From positions 310,001 to 374,000 of the forward strand of contig NZ_SIRE01000004.1 in the NCBI RefSeq assembly GCF_004307995.1: 64,000 nucleotides of DNA, given 5' to 3'. Shown in pieces: positions 43,527 to 51,173 of this stretch; positions within the stretch are counted from its first letter, which is position 1, and each line of letters starts with the position of its first letter. The notes beneath the pieces are model-generated. The model worked only from the letters and a program-made list of their open reading frames with translations. It was not told where the DNA came from and made no database searches. The position numbers and the translations under genes were made by a program. This DNA comes from Paenibacillus thalictri (GTDB taxonomy: Bacteria; Bacillota; Bacilli; Paenibacillales; NBRC-103111).

Positions 43527-43913
43527 ATGGGTCAGATGGTATGTATGGGGGCAACCCTTCAGTGCAGTTTTGGCGCAGCACCAAGCACTCTTGTGGTTTT
43601 GCCGGCGAATCGGGTCACGACGGCAACGCCAATTGCCAATATTATGGATAACAAACCGCTAGTTAATATTTTGCCCTTCGGCATGTGTAGTTCAATGGCC
43701 AATCCGACTGTCGCTTCCGCAACTGCGGCTGCGCTTGGCGTTCTTACACCTATGCCCTGCATTCCCGTCACTGCGGCGCCTTGGGTACCCGGAGCCCCCA
43801 CCGTGCTTGTGGGTAATATGCCGGCACTGAACAACTCTTCCAAATGCTTATGCAATTGGGGAGGCACCATTCAAATCGTCAATCCCGGACAAATGACGAT
43901 CCAGATTCCTTAA
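43527..43913 (+). CDS. DUF4280 PAAR-like spike-tip protein
   Basis: 128 residues of the DUF4280 family: MVCMGATLQCSFGAAPS at the start, VNILPFGMCSSMANPTV in the middle and SSKCLCNWGGTIQIVNPGQ at the end. Four Cys (residues about 6, 13, 52, 109-111 region) can hold a metal as in PAAR tips. DUF4280 proteins occur with type VI and other contractile systems and are thought to sharpen the spike and carry toxins. No toxin domain is fused here. This is the only tip candidate in the window, so it probably belongs to the CIS, although it is transcribed in the opposite direction from the structural genes. Confidence 0.88.
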   Translation: MGQMVCMGATLQCSFGAAPSTLVVLPANRVTTATPIANIMDNKPLVNILPFGMCSSMANPTVASATAAALGVLTPMPCIPVTAAPWVPGAPTVLVGNMPALNNSSKCLCNWGGTIQIVNPGQMTIQIP

Positions 43914-43972
43914 CTTCATGCGATATGTCCTGATATGCGATTGGTATCAATCACAATGAAGGAGCTGTGCCT

Positions 43973-45643
43973 GTGATAGCGAAAATTGTCATGCCGTTTA
44001 TTAACCCGATCCAAAAAAGAATTATCCGGCCTCTTAAACAGGCGAAAGGCTGGCCCAAGCTGCTGGCCAAATGGGTCAAGCAAAAATTCAAGGAAATATT
44101 GGGGCAGAAGGAAATTACCAAGGCCAGCTATGTAGCTGTCGGCAATTATTATATTGCCAAAAAGCTGATCGTCATTGTGCTGATTGTTATTCTTGCACTT
44201 TACTTTTTTATTTTTATCAAACCACCCGAATTCGTGAACAAGCTGCTGCAAAGAAAAGCGTCCATTACCGCGGGCGCGGGCGACCCCGCTTTCACGGGCA
44301 AGGCGCAAATGCTCGCGGCTGACGGAGCCCTGCTGTTCGACGGCGACCTGGTCGACGGCAAGTTCTCGGGTATAGGCAAGCTGTATGCCAAGGACGGCTC
44401 GTTGTTATACGAAGGCGGATTTGCCGGCGGGCTGTATGAAGGAGAAGGCAAGCTGTATCGGCCGGACGGCTCGGTACTCAAGCAAGGTACCTTCGCCAAA
44501 GGCAATCTGCAGACGGGCAGCGCGTACGGTGAAAACGGGGCCGTACTTTATACCGGCGCTTTTGTCGGCGACAAATACGACGGACAAGGCACGCTTTTTT
44601 TTCCGAGCGGCGCCATGCAATACCAGGGCGATTTCAAGGCGGGCATCGCCAACGGAAAAGGACGCCTGTATACCGAAGCGGGGGCACTGGCTTATGAAGG
44701 CGGGTTCAGCAACGGGCAATACAACGGCGACGGCATGGAATACGACAAAGAAGGGAAGCTGCTATACCAAGGCCAATATCTCGCCGGGCAATACAACGGC
44801 AAAGGTAAAAAAATGTTCCCCGGCGGGGTCATGCAATATGACGGAGAGTTCAGCAACGGGCAATTTGCCGGGGCCGGAACGGAATATTACAGCAGCGGCA
44901 TAGTCAAATATAAAGGTGTGCTGCTTGCGGGCACCTATCAAGGCGACGGCGCCTTATTCGCCGCCAGCGGCGCCCCCCTCTATCAGGGAGGTTTCCAAGG
45001 AGGCTTATATCAGGGGCAGGGCCGTCTGTACAACAGCAACGGGTTGCTGGAATACGAAGGCCAGTTCGTAGGGGGCCAGCTAAACGGGCCGGGAACCTGG
45101 TACCGCGAAGACGGCACCGTCATTTTCAAGGGCTTTTTGGTCAACGGCGAACCTTCATTTGCGTCTTTCCTCGGCATGGCTCCGGTGAAGCTGGAGGCCA
45201 CGCTTGGCAAGTCGAGCGGCGTGGAGCCGATTGCCGCCCCTTCATTGCCGGCTAAGGACACGGCCGCGGCGGAAGCGGATAAAACAGCCCCTCCCGCTGC
45301 AGCAAATGCAAGTGGCGGACCAACATCGCCGGCGGTTACCGCCGATCCGGCAGCAAACGCCGCTTTGCGCATGAAGTTCCAAGACCTGCGCCTCGCTTTT
45401 GTCGTCGCGATGGATGCCGGCGGCTCCGGGGAAGCAGCCGTACGCGAGGTGCAGTTGAGCAGCGGCACGGCGCTGGATAGGCTTTCCGCTTGGCTCGAAG
45501 ACAACCGCAAGACGGATAAGAGCATTGTTTATGTCGGGGATAACACGTTCCACCTGTATATGTGGAAGGGCATCTCTTATACCATCTATCTGAACGGGCA
45601 AGGACAAGCAACGAGGGGTACTGTGACGGCGGACAGCCCGTAA
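43973..45643 (+). CDS. Membrane-anchored MORN-repeat protein
   Basis: About 556 residues. A short basic N-terminal region and one transmembrane helix (about 62-82, LIVIVLIVILALYFFIFI) precede roughly a dozen MORN-like repeats (about 105-400; pattern YEGGFAGGLYEGEGKLY, YDGEFSNGQFAGAGTEY). An Ala/Pro-rich linker (about 405-465) and a C-terminal alpha/beta domain of about 85 residues follow. MORN repeats bind membranes or proteins. Some bacterial MORN proteins sit with toxin genes. The gene begins 59 bases after the DUF4280 gene. GTG 43973 lies 8 bases after AAGGAG; the GTG two codons earlier is too close to it. A docking role for the CIS at the membrane is conceivable but unproven. Confidence 0.85.
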   Translation: MIAKIVMPFINPIQKRIIRPLKQAKGWPKLLAKWVKQKFKEILGQKEITKASYVAVGNYYIAKKLIVIVLIVILALYFFIFIKPPEFVNKLLQRKASITAGAGDPAFTGKAQMLAADGALLFDGDLVDGKFSGIGKLYAKDGSLLYEGGFAGGLYEGEGKLYRPDGSVLKQGTFAKGNLQTGSAYGENGAVLYTGAFVGDKYDGQGTLFFPSGAMQYQGDFKAGIANGKGRLYTEAGALAYEGGFSNGQYNGDGMEYDKEGKLLYQGQYLAGQYNGKGKKMFPGGVMQYDGEFSNGQFAGAGTEYYSSGIVKYKGVLLAGTYQGDGALFAASGAPLYQGGFQGGLYQGQGRLYNSNGLLEYEGQFVGGQLNGPGTWYREDGTVIFKGFLVNGEPSFASFLGMAPVKLEATLGKSSGVEPIAAPSLPAKDTAAAEADKTAPPAAANASGGPTSPAVTADPAANAALRMKFQDLRLAFVVAMDAGGSGEAAVREVQLSSGTALDRLSAWLEDNRKTDKSIVYVGDNTFHLYMWKGISYTIYLNGQGQATRGTVTADSP

Positions 45644-45655
45644 GAGGCTGTCCGC
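45629..45655 (+). other. Perfect 10-bp stem-loop over the stop codon of the MORN gene
   Basis: GCGGACAGCC, loop CGTAAGA (contains the TAA), GGCTGTCCGC. No T-run follows, so termination there would not be classical. It may stabilise the 3' end of the message. Confidence 0.6.
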
Positions 45656-45772
45656 GGGATTGCGGCGGAACGCTCCATTTCACGAGGGACGGACATGAGC
45701 GCCGTAATTCAAACAAAATCAGAGCTTTGCCGATTGTAATGGACACCCACGCTCTTATTCGGCCTAACATCA

Positions 45773-45868
45773 CGATTTCCCTGACTTTTTTGAGCAAATA
45801 AGCGCGACCCTGTCCGTTGAAAAGGCAAATCTCGATTTTTTTGCCAAATAAGTGCGTTCCCGACCGTT
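45773..45868. repeat. Two degenerate intergenic repeat units in a 480-base gap
   Basis: Units 45773-45818 and 45833-45868 share CGATTT, then AAATAAG-[CT]-GCG and a CC-x-G-[AT]-CCGTT end. The style, with TTATTCGGCC upstream, resembles intergenic repeats I recall from Paenibacillus genomes. The surrounding gap 45644-46123 holds no gene I can support; its right end contains the mqnB promoter region. Confidence 0.45.
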
Positions 45869-45998
45869 AGCGTTGGAGCATGACGTTTCGTATGTCAGTG
45901 GTCTTCAGAACCGCCACTCGGCGGCCGCCTCATATGGTCCGCTTGAAATCGACAGGCACTGGGGAATTCGGCCCGGAGAGATATGTCCCATTACGTTG

Positions 45999-46048
45999 AA
46001 CCTGCGGATTTCCGCAGGTTGTTCCTTTTGGACGAAAAGGACTATAAT
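45999..46048 (+). promoter_or_regulatory. Candidate mqnB promoter overlapping a perfect palindrome
   Basis: TTGTTC (46019-46024), 18 bases, TATAAT (46043-46048), about 75 bases before the GTG start. The bases 45999-46020 form a perfect palindrome AACCTGCGGA-TT-TCCGCAGGTT that reaches into the -35 hexamer. A second inverted repeat TCCTTTT-GGACG-AAAAGGA (46023-46041) fills the spacer. Either could be an operator or an RNA hairpin. Confidence 0.55.
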
Positions 46049-46123
46049 AGGACAATAAAGCTTCTTACACTAAATATTTGGAGCGCGAACCATATGCGCT
46101 TATACCAGAAGGAGTATGGACCC

Positions 46124-47008
46124 GTGACTATGGATCGCACAGCCGCTAACCCGGCTTCTCCGGCGATGGAGCAAAGCCGCGCTGGCGGACACAACTACGA
46201 GGCGCCGCATGCACGCGGGCGCAGCGGCTCCGAAGCGCAGCAGCGCCGGGCGGAGCTGCCCGGGAGCGAGCGGGGCGCAGCCGGGCGGAGCGGCGGCGGC
46301 CATAGCGCGCCGGGCGCAGCGGCGCAGCACGCCGACGGCAGCAGCGCGGCCGGGCGGCGGCGCGTGCTCGTCGTCGTCGCGGTCGACGCCGAGAAGGACG
46401 CGGTGGCGCGCGGCCTTGGCGGCGACAGCCGCTTCGACGTAATCGCCGCAGGCGTCGGCCCCGTCGAGGCCGCGGTCAGCGCGACCGCGGCGCTTGCCGC
46501 GGCGACGCCGCACCGCTACGGCGTCGTCGTCAGCGCCGGCATCGGCGGCGGCTTTCCCGGCCGCGCCGCGGTCGGCTCGCTGGTCGTCGCCAGCGAAGCC
46601 GTCGCCGCCGATCTCGGCGCGGAGACGCCGGACGGCTTCAGCGGCCTCGACAAGCTCGGCTTCGGCGCGAACCGCCTGCCGGTGGACAAGCAGCTCGCCG
46701 GCGAGCTGCTTGCCGCGCTCCGCGCAGCGGGACTTGCCGCTCACAGCGGGCCGGCGCTCACCTTGTCGACGGTGACCGGCACGGCGGCAACCGCTTCGGA
46801 GCTGGCCGAGCGCATTCCCGGCGCCGCCAGCGAAGGCATGGAAGGCTACGGCGTCGCCGCTGCCGCCAGCCGTTACGGCCTGTCTTTTCTAGAAATCCGC
46901 GCCATCTCCAATGCCGTAGGTCCTCGCGACCGCTCTGCTTGGCGAATCGGCGACGCCTTGCAGGCGCTTGAAGCCGCAAGCGCAGTTTTAAAGGAGGTTA
47001 TACGATGA
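46124..47008 (+). CDS. mqnB: Futalosine hydrolase
   Basis: About 294 residues. Residues about 75-290 are a nucleoside-phosphorylase-like (MTA/SAH nucleosidase) fold: VVVAVDAEKDAVARGL, VIAAGVGPVEAAVSATAAL, VVSAGIGGGFPG, SLVVASEAVAADLGAE, then EGMEGYGVAAAASRYGL and EIRAISNAVGPRDRSAW. Futalosine hydrolase splits futalosine into hypoxanthine and dehypoxanthinyl futalosine in the MqnA-MqnD menaquinone route. The assignment is supported by mqnD, whose ATG overlaps its stop (ATGA). The first 70 residues are an Ala/Gly/Arg-rich extension without family support. They come from an extremely G+C-rich stretch (52 of 60 bases G or C in 46261-46320) and could mean a later true start. GTG 46124 has AAGGAG 9 bases upstream. 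Confidence 0.88.
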   Translation: MTMDRTAANPASPAMEQSRAGGHNYEAPHARGRSGSEAQQRRAELPGSERGAAGRSGGGHSAPGAAAQHADGSSAAGRRRVLVVVAVDAEKDAVARGLGGDSRFDVIAAGVGPVEAAVSATAALAAATPHRYGVVVSAGIGGGFPGRAAVGSLVVASEAVAADLGAETPDGFSGLDKLGFGANRLPVDKQLAGELLAALRAAGLAAHSGPALTLSTVTGTAATASELAERIPGAASEGMEGYGVAAAASRYGLSFLEIRAISNAVGPRDRSAWRIGDALQALEAASAVLKEVIR

Positions 47009-47844
47009 ACATCGCTTTTTCACCTTGTCCCAATGATACGTTTGTATTTCATGCCTGGGTTCACGGGCTCGTGCCCGGCGCGCCGAAGCTGGACGTCATG
47101 TACGCCGATATCGATATTACCAACAACCTCGCGGCCAACGGCACAGGACCGGAGGTATTAAAAATTTCCTACGCGGCGCTGCCTTGGGTGCTTAACGATT
47201 ATGCGCTGCTGCCGTGCGGAGGCGCTTTGGGCCGGGGCTGCGGCCCGCTTGTCTTGACGCGTGGCGGATTGACCGCGGCACAGGACCCGGGTGTACTGTC
47301 CGGCCGCAGAGTGGCCGTTCCAAGCGAACGCTCGACCGCTTATCTGTTGTTCCGGCTGTGGGCGGCCGAACAAGTGCCAGGCGGCGTCGGCGAAATCGTC
47401 GTCATGCCGTTCCATGAAATTATGCCAGCCGTGCGTGACGGCAAAATCGACGCCGGCCTCGTCATTCACGAAGCGCGTTTCACCTATCCTTCATACGGGC
47501 TTTCCCTGCTGACCGATCTCGGCAGCTGGTGGGAATCCAGCACAGGCCTGCCGATCCCGCTTGGAGCCATCATCGCCCGCCGTTCTCTCGACCTAAGCGC
47601 CATCGCCGCATGGACAAAAGCATCGGTCGACTACGCTTGGGCTCATCCGGAAGCGTCCCGCGATTATGTGATGAGCCATGCCCAGGAGATGGACCCAACG
47701 GTCGCGAAAGCGCACATCGACTTGTACGTCAACGAGTTTACCGGAAATCTGGGCGAAAGCGGATATGGCGCAGTGACCGCTCTGCTCAGCCGGGCCGCTC
47801 AGGAAGGGCTTACTCCCGAATTCGATTTATCGCTGCTGAAGTAG
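47005..47844 (+). CDS. mqnD: 1,4-dihydroxy-6-naphthoate synthase
   Basis: 279 residues with the MqnD signature: MNIAFSPCPNDTFVFHAW at the start, DIDITNNLAANG, LKISYAALPWVLNDY, LLPCGGALGRGCGPLVL, and MPFHEIMPAVRDGKIDAGLVIHEARFTY. The fold is that of periplasmic-binding proteins but the enzyme is cytoplasmic. It converts cyclic dehypoxanthinyl futalosine to 1,4-dihydroxy-6-naphthoate, the precursor of menaquinone. It is translationally coupled to mqnB. mqnA, mqnC and mqnE are not in this window and must be elsewhere if the pathway is complete. Confidence 0.95.
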   Translation: MNIAFSPCPNDTFVFHAWVHGLVPGAPKLDVMYADIDITNNLAANGTGPEVLKISYAALPWVLNDYALLPCGGALGRGCGPLVLTRGGLTAAQDPGVLSGRRVAVPSERSTAYLLFRLWAAEQVPGGVGEIVVMPFHEIMPAVRDGKIDAGLVIHEARFTYPSYGLSLLTDLGSWWESSTGLPIPLGAIIARRSLDLSAIAAWTKASVDYAWAHPEASRDYVMSHAQEMDPTVAKAHIDLYVNEFTGNLGESGYGAVTALLSRAAQEGLTPEFDLSLLK

Positions 47845-47860
47845 CGATCCAGAGGAACGC

Positions 47861-48075
47861 AAAAACCCGCCTTCGTGTTGAAGGAGGTCACTGAAAAAGC
47901 AGCTTAAGTGAGCGAAATCATGCTGGAGAAGCGCCAGCGTTCGCTTTTGTCCCCGAATTTCACCTGCCGCATGCAGGTCCAATCAGGAAATTCGGGGACA
48001 ATTGGCGATCGTAAGCATCATTCGCTCATACAGCGTTCACTTTTTCAGTGGTCTCCGTTTGAAGTGCGGGTTTTT
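47861..48075 (+). terminator. mqnD terminator split by a palindromic element
   Basis: The arms AAAAACCCGCCTTC (47861-47874) and GAAGTGCGGGTTTTT (48061-48075) pair with a single T bulge. Without the intervening element they would enclose a loop of about five bases (GTGTT), a standard rho-independent terminator 16 bases after the mqnD stop. In the present sequence the arms are about 190 bases apart. Confidence 0.75.
47883..48058. mobile_element. MITE-like palindromic element, copy 2 (inside the mqnD terminator)
   Basis: About 175 bases with ends GGAGGTCACTGAAAAAGC and (complement) GGAGACCACTGAAAAAGTG. TTGAA (47878-47882 and 48059-48063) flanks both sides. It is in opposite orientation to the copy at 18697-18873. 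Its inner arms AATTTCGGGGACAA-like and TTGTCCCCGAA-like sequences make the whole element fold on itself. No ORF. Confidence 0.72.
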
Positions 48076-48089
48076 CGTTTTTACTGGAT

Positions 48090-48242
48090 TCAGAAGCGAT
48101 TGTAATTCATCCGCTCGAACGGCAGCAGCCAGTCTTCGCTGATCTTGTTCCGCTCCTGCTCTTTGAGCAAGGTGACCATCACAATCATCGGATACCCGGA
48201 ATCCAAGTCGAAAGGATCGTACTCCTTCCCCTTGAATTCCAT
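48090..48242 (-). CDS. Small 50-residue protein downstream of the metallophosphoesterase
   Basis: A 51-codon frame with a good SD (GGGAGGAG, 8-9 bases before the ATG) beginning 40 bases after the metallophosphoesterase stop. The product starts MEFKGKEYDPFDLDSGYPM and ends DWLLPFERMNYNRF; it is acidic, soluble and has no signal peptide. I do not recognise it. A strong SD, an operon-like spacing and a protein-like composition support a real gene. Confidence 0.6.
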   Translation of the reverse strand: MEFKGKEYDPFDLDSGYPMIVMVTLLKEQERNKISEDWLLPFERMNYNRF

Positions 48243-48282
48243 GTTATAGTCTCCTCCCAGACAATCCTCAGCCGCTTACCTT

Positions 48283-49242
48283 TTATTTCTCTTCCCAATA
48301 TCTCGGCATCGTCATTCTGCCTTCCGGCTGATGTTCCTGCTGGTATTCGACGCGATCCCCGCCTTCCAGACGAAGCCAAGTATCGAAGCTGCGCTCTCCT
48401 TCGCGAAGACGAATGACACGCGCTCCTTTGCCGAATTCGTAGCCATAACCTCCGGTAGCACGGCCGTAACACAAACGGATGCCGTGAAGTTCGCCGCAGA
48501 AATCGTTGAGGTGATCATGTCCGCAGAAAACACCCGCCACATCGCGCATTTCAACCATTGCCGCAAACAGCCCTGTATTAATCCGAGGACAACACACGTC
48601 TTCATATTTTGCGCCCAAACATATCTGTTCGTCCCATACTTCATTGTATTCCGGCAGCGGAATATGGAGGAAGGCAAGCGCCGGAAGCACGCTGCCGTCC
48701 GGCAATCTGCGGCCCATGGCTTCCCGTTCGTACCAGCCGATCTGGCTGCGCTTGACATAGTCCCAGCCGCCAAACGGCGAGCGGTTGCCGGAGTCGAAGC
48801 CGTACAGCAGCGCCGCAGGCTGATCCGACGCCGCACCCAGTATCTCCAGCACATAATTGCCGACGCCGGCAACATCCTCAGGCCCCGCCTTCATCAGACA
48901 TCCGTCAACTTCCTGCAGCGTCTGGACCAGCTCGCTGTTCGATGCCGGTCCTTCGCCGTCATGGTTACCGAATATGGCCGTCCACAATAGCTGTCTGCTT
49001 AGGGCAGGCGCAACGCACTCGCGGATCAGCGAATAAACCTTTTCCTTGGCTTGCCCCTTCAATTTGTCTCCCGACACCAGGTCCCCGGAATACATGACCA
49101 GATCCGGCTTCTCTTCGTCCAATACACGCTCCATTAACTGAATCGCATCCCGGTCACGCTCGGAACCATCCAGATGCACGTCGGTAAATTGCACGATCTT
49201 AAACGTGCCGTCACTGCAAAATTTCAACGGTGCAGTACGCAT
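48283..49242 (-). CDS. Calcineurin-like metallophosphoesterase
   Basis: 319 residues with all metal-binding motifs of the family: FTDVHLDG (D-x-H), YSGDLVSGD, FGNHDGEG and CGHDHLND (G-H-D-H); additional HIPLPEY before the last motif is typical of Dcr2-like phosphodiesterases. Cytoplasmic, no signal peptide. Members hydrolyse phosphomonoesters, phosphodiesters or cyclic nucleotides; the substrate here is unknown. The start ATG lies 137 bases from the stop of the solute-binding protein gene on the same strand. Confidence 0.92.
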   Translation of the reverse strand: MRTAPLKFCSDGTFKIVQFTDVHLDGSERDRDAIQLMERVLDEEKPDLVMYSGDLVSGDKLKGQAKEKVYSLIRECVAPALSRQLLWTAIFGNHDGEGPASNSELVQTLQEVDGCLMKAGPEDVAGVGNYVLEILGAASDQPAALLYGFDSGNRSPFGGWDYVKRSQIGWYEREAMGRRLPDGSVLPALAFLHIPLPEYNEVWDEQICLGAKYEDVCCPRINTGLFAAMVEMRDVAGVFCGHDHLNDFCGELHGIRLCYGRATGGYGYEFGKGARVIRLREGERSFDTWLRLEGGDRVEYQQEHQPEGRMTMPRYWEEK

Positions 49243-49379
49243 ACACTCATCCTTTCAAGACGCCCTCCATGGCGCCCGGACAATAAAATTATGAATCAAA
49301 CCGTTCAACAACCGGAATCTTCATGACGGCTGACCCGTCCGCAGTGTCTCACCTGTCAGCACGCCACGCCGCCACACGG

Positions 49380-50990
49380 TTATTTCACTCTGCTTAATGC
49401 CGCATTATAAATACTTTCGATTTGTTCGGCACCCTTTTCCCTGCACTGTTTTACGAAATTATCCCATTCCTTCTCGATCGCGCCGTCGGACATAATGAAC
49501 TTATCCATCGTTTGCGCCATGTAAGCGTCCAACTGCGTGCGCAGCTGCTTCAGCTTCTCCCGCTCATCCTTCGTAAATACCGGGTCATAGGCAAACCGGA
49601 AAGCTTGGCCGTCTTTGATCGCCTGTAAGTTTTTATCCGACCACTCGGTTGCTTCTTTCTGCATATAAGGAATTGCCGGCGTTTCGTCGGCATACAAAGC
49701 CAGCCCGGAGTACCCGGATCCAAGCATCGACTTGATGGCGCTATAGGGATCATTTTTGTCCTTGAACTGGTTATATAACTCGTCCTTCAGCTTCGCTTTG
49801 CCGTTTTCCATCGTATAATGCTCGCCTTCCACACCCCATGAGGTCAGACGAATGCCTTCCTCCGAGTACATCCAATCGATAAATTCAACGATCTTTTCGG
49901 GATTTTTCACCTTGGCGCTGACAACATACGATTCGGCCAGGTGGTCCAACTGGTACATTAAACCGCGCTTTACGCCTTTATCGCTGGCAAGAATCGGCAG
50001 CAAATCGAATTTTGCATCTTTATCGACCTTTTGCAAAGCCTGATTAAAGTTAGCTCCAAATCCGGTATTGTCCTGATAATAGAACGATTTGCCCGAACTC
50101 AGCTTCTCTTGCCAAATTTGCGATGTGGCGGTCGTGTAGTCGGGATCCAGCAGCTTTTCCTTATACAGCTTATGCAGATAAGTAATCGCATCTTTGAATT
50201 CCGGCGAGAACGGGCCAAACTTGTATTTATTGTCCTTCGGTTCAAAATATACCTTGGTTCCGTTAATGTTAGTGTATCCGCTTCCAAAGGCAAAGGCAAC
50301 CGCGTTCACCAGGTTTTCCGTGCCGGTCAAACCGTTGGCGGCGCGGCTCGTAAACGGGTAGGAGTTGGGATACGCCTCCTTGAGTTTTTTCATCGCTTGA
50401 TACAGCTCTTCATACGTGGCAGGCGTCGGGATATTCAGCTTTTTCAGCAGATCGACGCGAATCACCGGCACAAGCCCCGATTGCGAGGTTGCTACCCGCT
50501 GAGCCAGCGGGAAACCGTACAGCTTGCCCTCCACCTTGGTTTTGTTGATTTCCGGGTTATCGGCGATCGCCTTTTTGAAATTCGGCATCTTGTCCAAATA
50601 AGGAGTCAAGTCCAGAAAAATCCCGGTATCGGCAAAATTCGTAATATCGTCCTGCTTGACCAGCAAGACATCCGGAAGCGTATTGGTTGCGATCAGCGTC
50701 TTCTTCTTGTCGTCGTAGTTGCTTTGCGGCGTACTTTGCAGCTCCAGCTTCACATTTTTCCGCTTAAGCACCTCTTTCACGACCACAGAATCGGAAAGCA
50801 GCGCTTGCGTAGGATGCTCGAAACGCATCCAAGTAATGGAGAGCGGCTTCTCGGCTTGCGCTCCTCCCGCCGCTTTATTCCCTGCAGCCGGTTTATCGCT
50901 TGAAGTCCCGCCCCCGCAGCCCGCCAGCGTCGTGCCAAGCAGCATGACGGCACAGCCGGCGCTGATGTAACCTCCTTTGTTCCGTTGCAT
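49380..50990 (-). CDS. Family 1 extracellular solute-binding lipoprotein
   Basis: 536 residues. A lipoprotein signal peptide ends in the lipobox LAGC with Cys25 followed by a Gly/Ser linker. The mature part has the pattern of large carbohydrate-binding proteins (LipO/YtcQ type): FADTGIFLDLTPYLDKMPNF, PKDNKYKFGPFSPEFKDAITYLHKLYKEKLLDPDYTT in pieces, FIDWMYSEEGIRLTSWGVEGEHY, and a C-terminal EWDNFVKQCREKGAEQI. It should deliver an oligosaccharide or similar ligand to an ABC permease, but no permease genes are adjacent. An AraC-type membrane regulator gene lies immediately upstream on the same strand and probably controls it. Confidence 0.92.
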   Translation of the reverse strand: MQRNKGGYISAGCAVMLLGTTLAGCGGGTSSDKPAAGNKAAGGAQAEKPLSITWMRFEHPTQALLSDSVVVKEVLKRKNVKLELQSTPQSNYDDKKKTLIATNTLPDVLLVKQDDITNFADTGIFLDLTPYLDKMPNFKKAIADNPEINKTKVEGKLYGFPLAQRVATSQSGLVPVIRVDLLKKLNIPTPATYEELYQAMKKLKEAYPNSYPFTSRAANGLTGTENLVNAVAFAFGSGYTNINGTKVYFEPKDNKYKFGPFSPEFKDAITYLHKLYKEKLLDPDYTTATSQIWQEKLSSGKSFYYQDNTGFGANFNQALQKVDKDAKFDLLPILASDKGVKRGLMYQLDHLAESYVVSAKVKNPEKIVEFIDWMYSEEGIRLTSWGVEGEHYTMENGKAKLKDELYNQFKDKNDPYSAIKSMLGSGYSGLALYADETPAIPYMQKEATEWSDKNLQAIKDGQAFRFAYDPVFTKDEREKLKQLRTQLDAYMAQTMDKFIMSDGAIEKEWDNFVKQCREKGAEQIESIYNAALSRVK

Positions 50991-51173
50991 AAACGTCCTC
51001 CTCGAAAATGTTTTCTTCCTACAAACCTCAGTGTATGTTCGGGAGACGGCAATGAATATAAGCAGAACAGAGAGTGGCGATACACATTTCCCTCTTGCCT
51101 TTTATGATGCGTTTATCCACCCTGATGCAAAAAACGGCCTTTTTGCCTATATTCGCGCCATGGATTCAGGCCC

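Noticed and set aside
6610-45643. Prophage or type VI secretion system
   Set aside because: No capsid, terminase, portal, integrase or lysis genes, and no TssJLM membrane complex or ClpV; the ATPase and DUF4255 protein are CIS-type.
46100-46744. Minus-strand frame opposite mqnB
   Set aside because: Caused by very high G+C with few stop codons; no SD and no recognisable domain.
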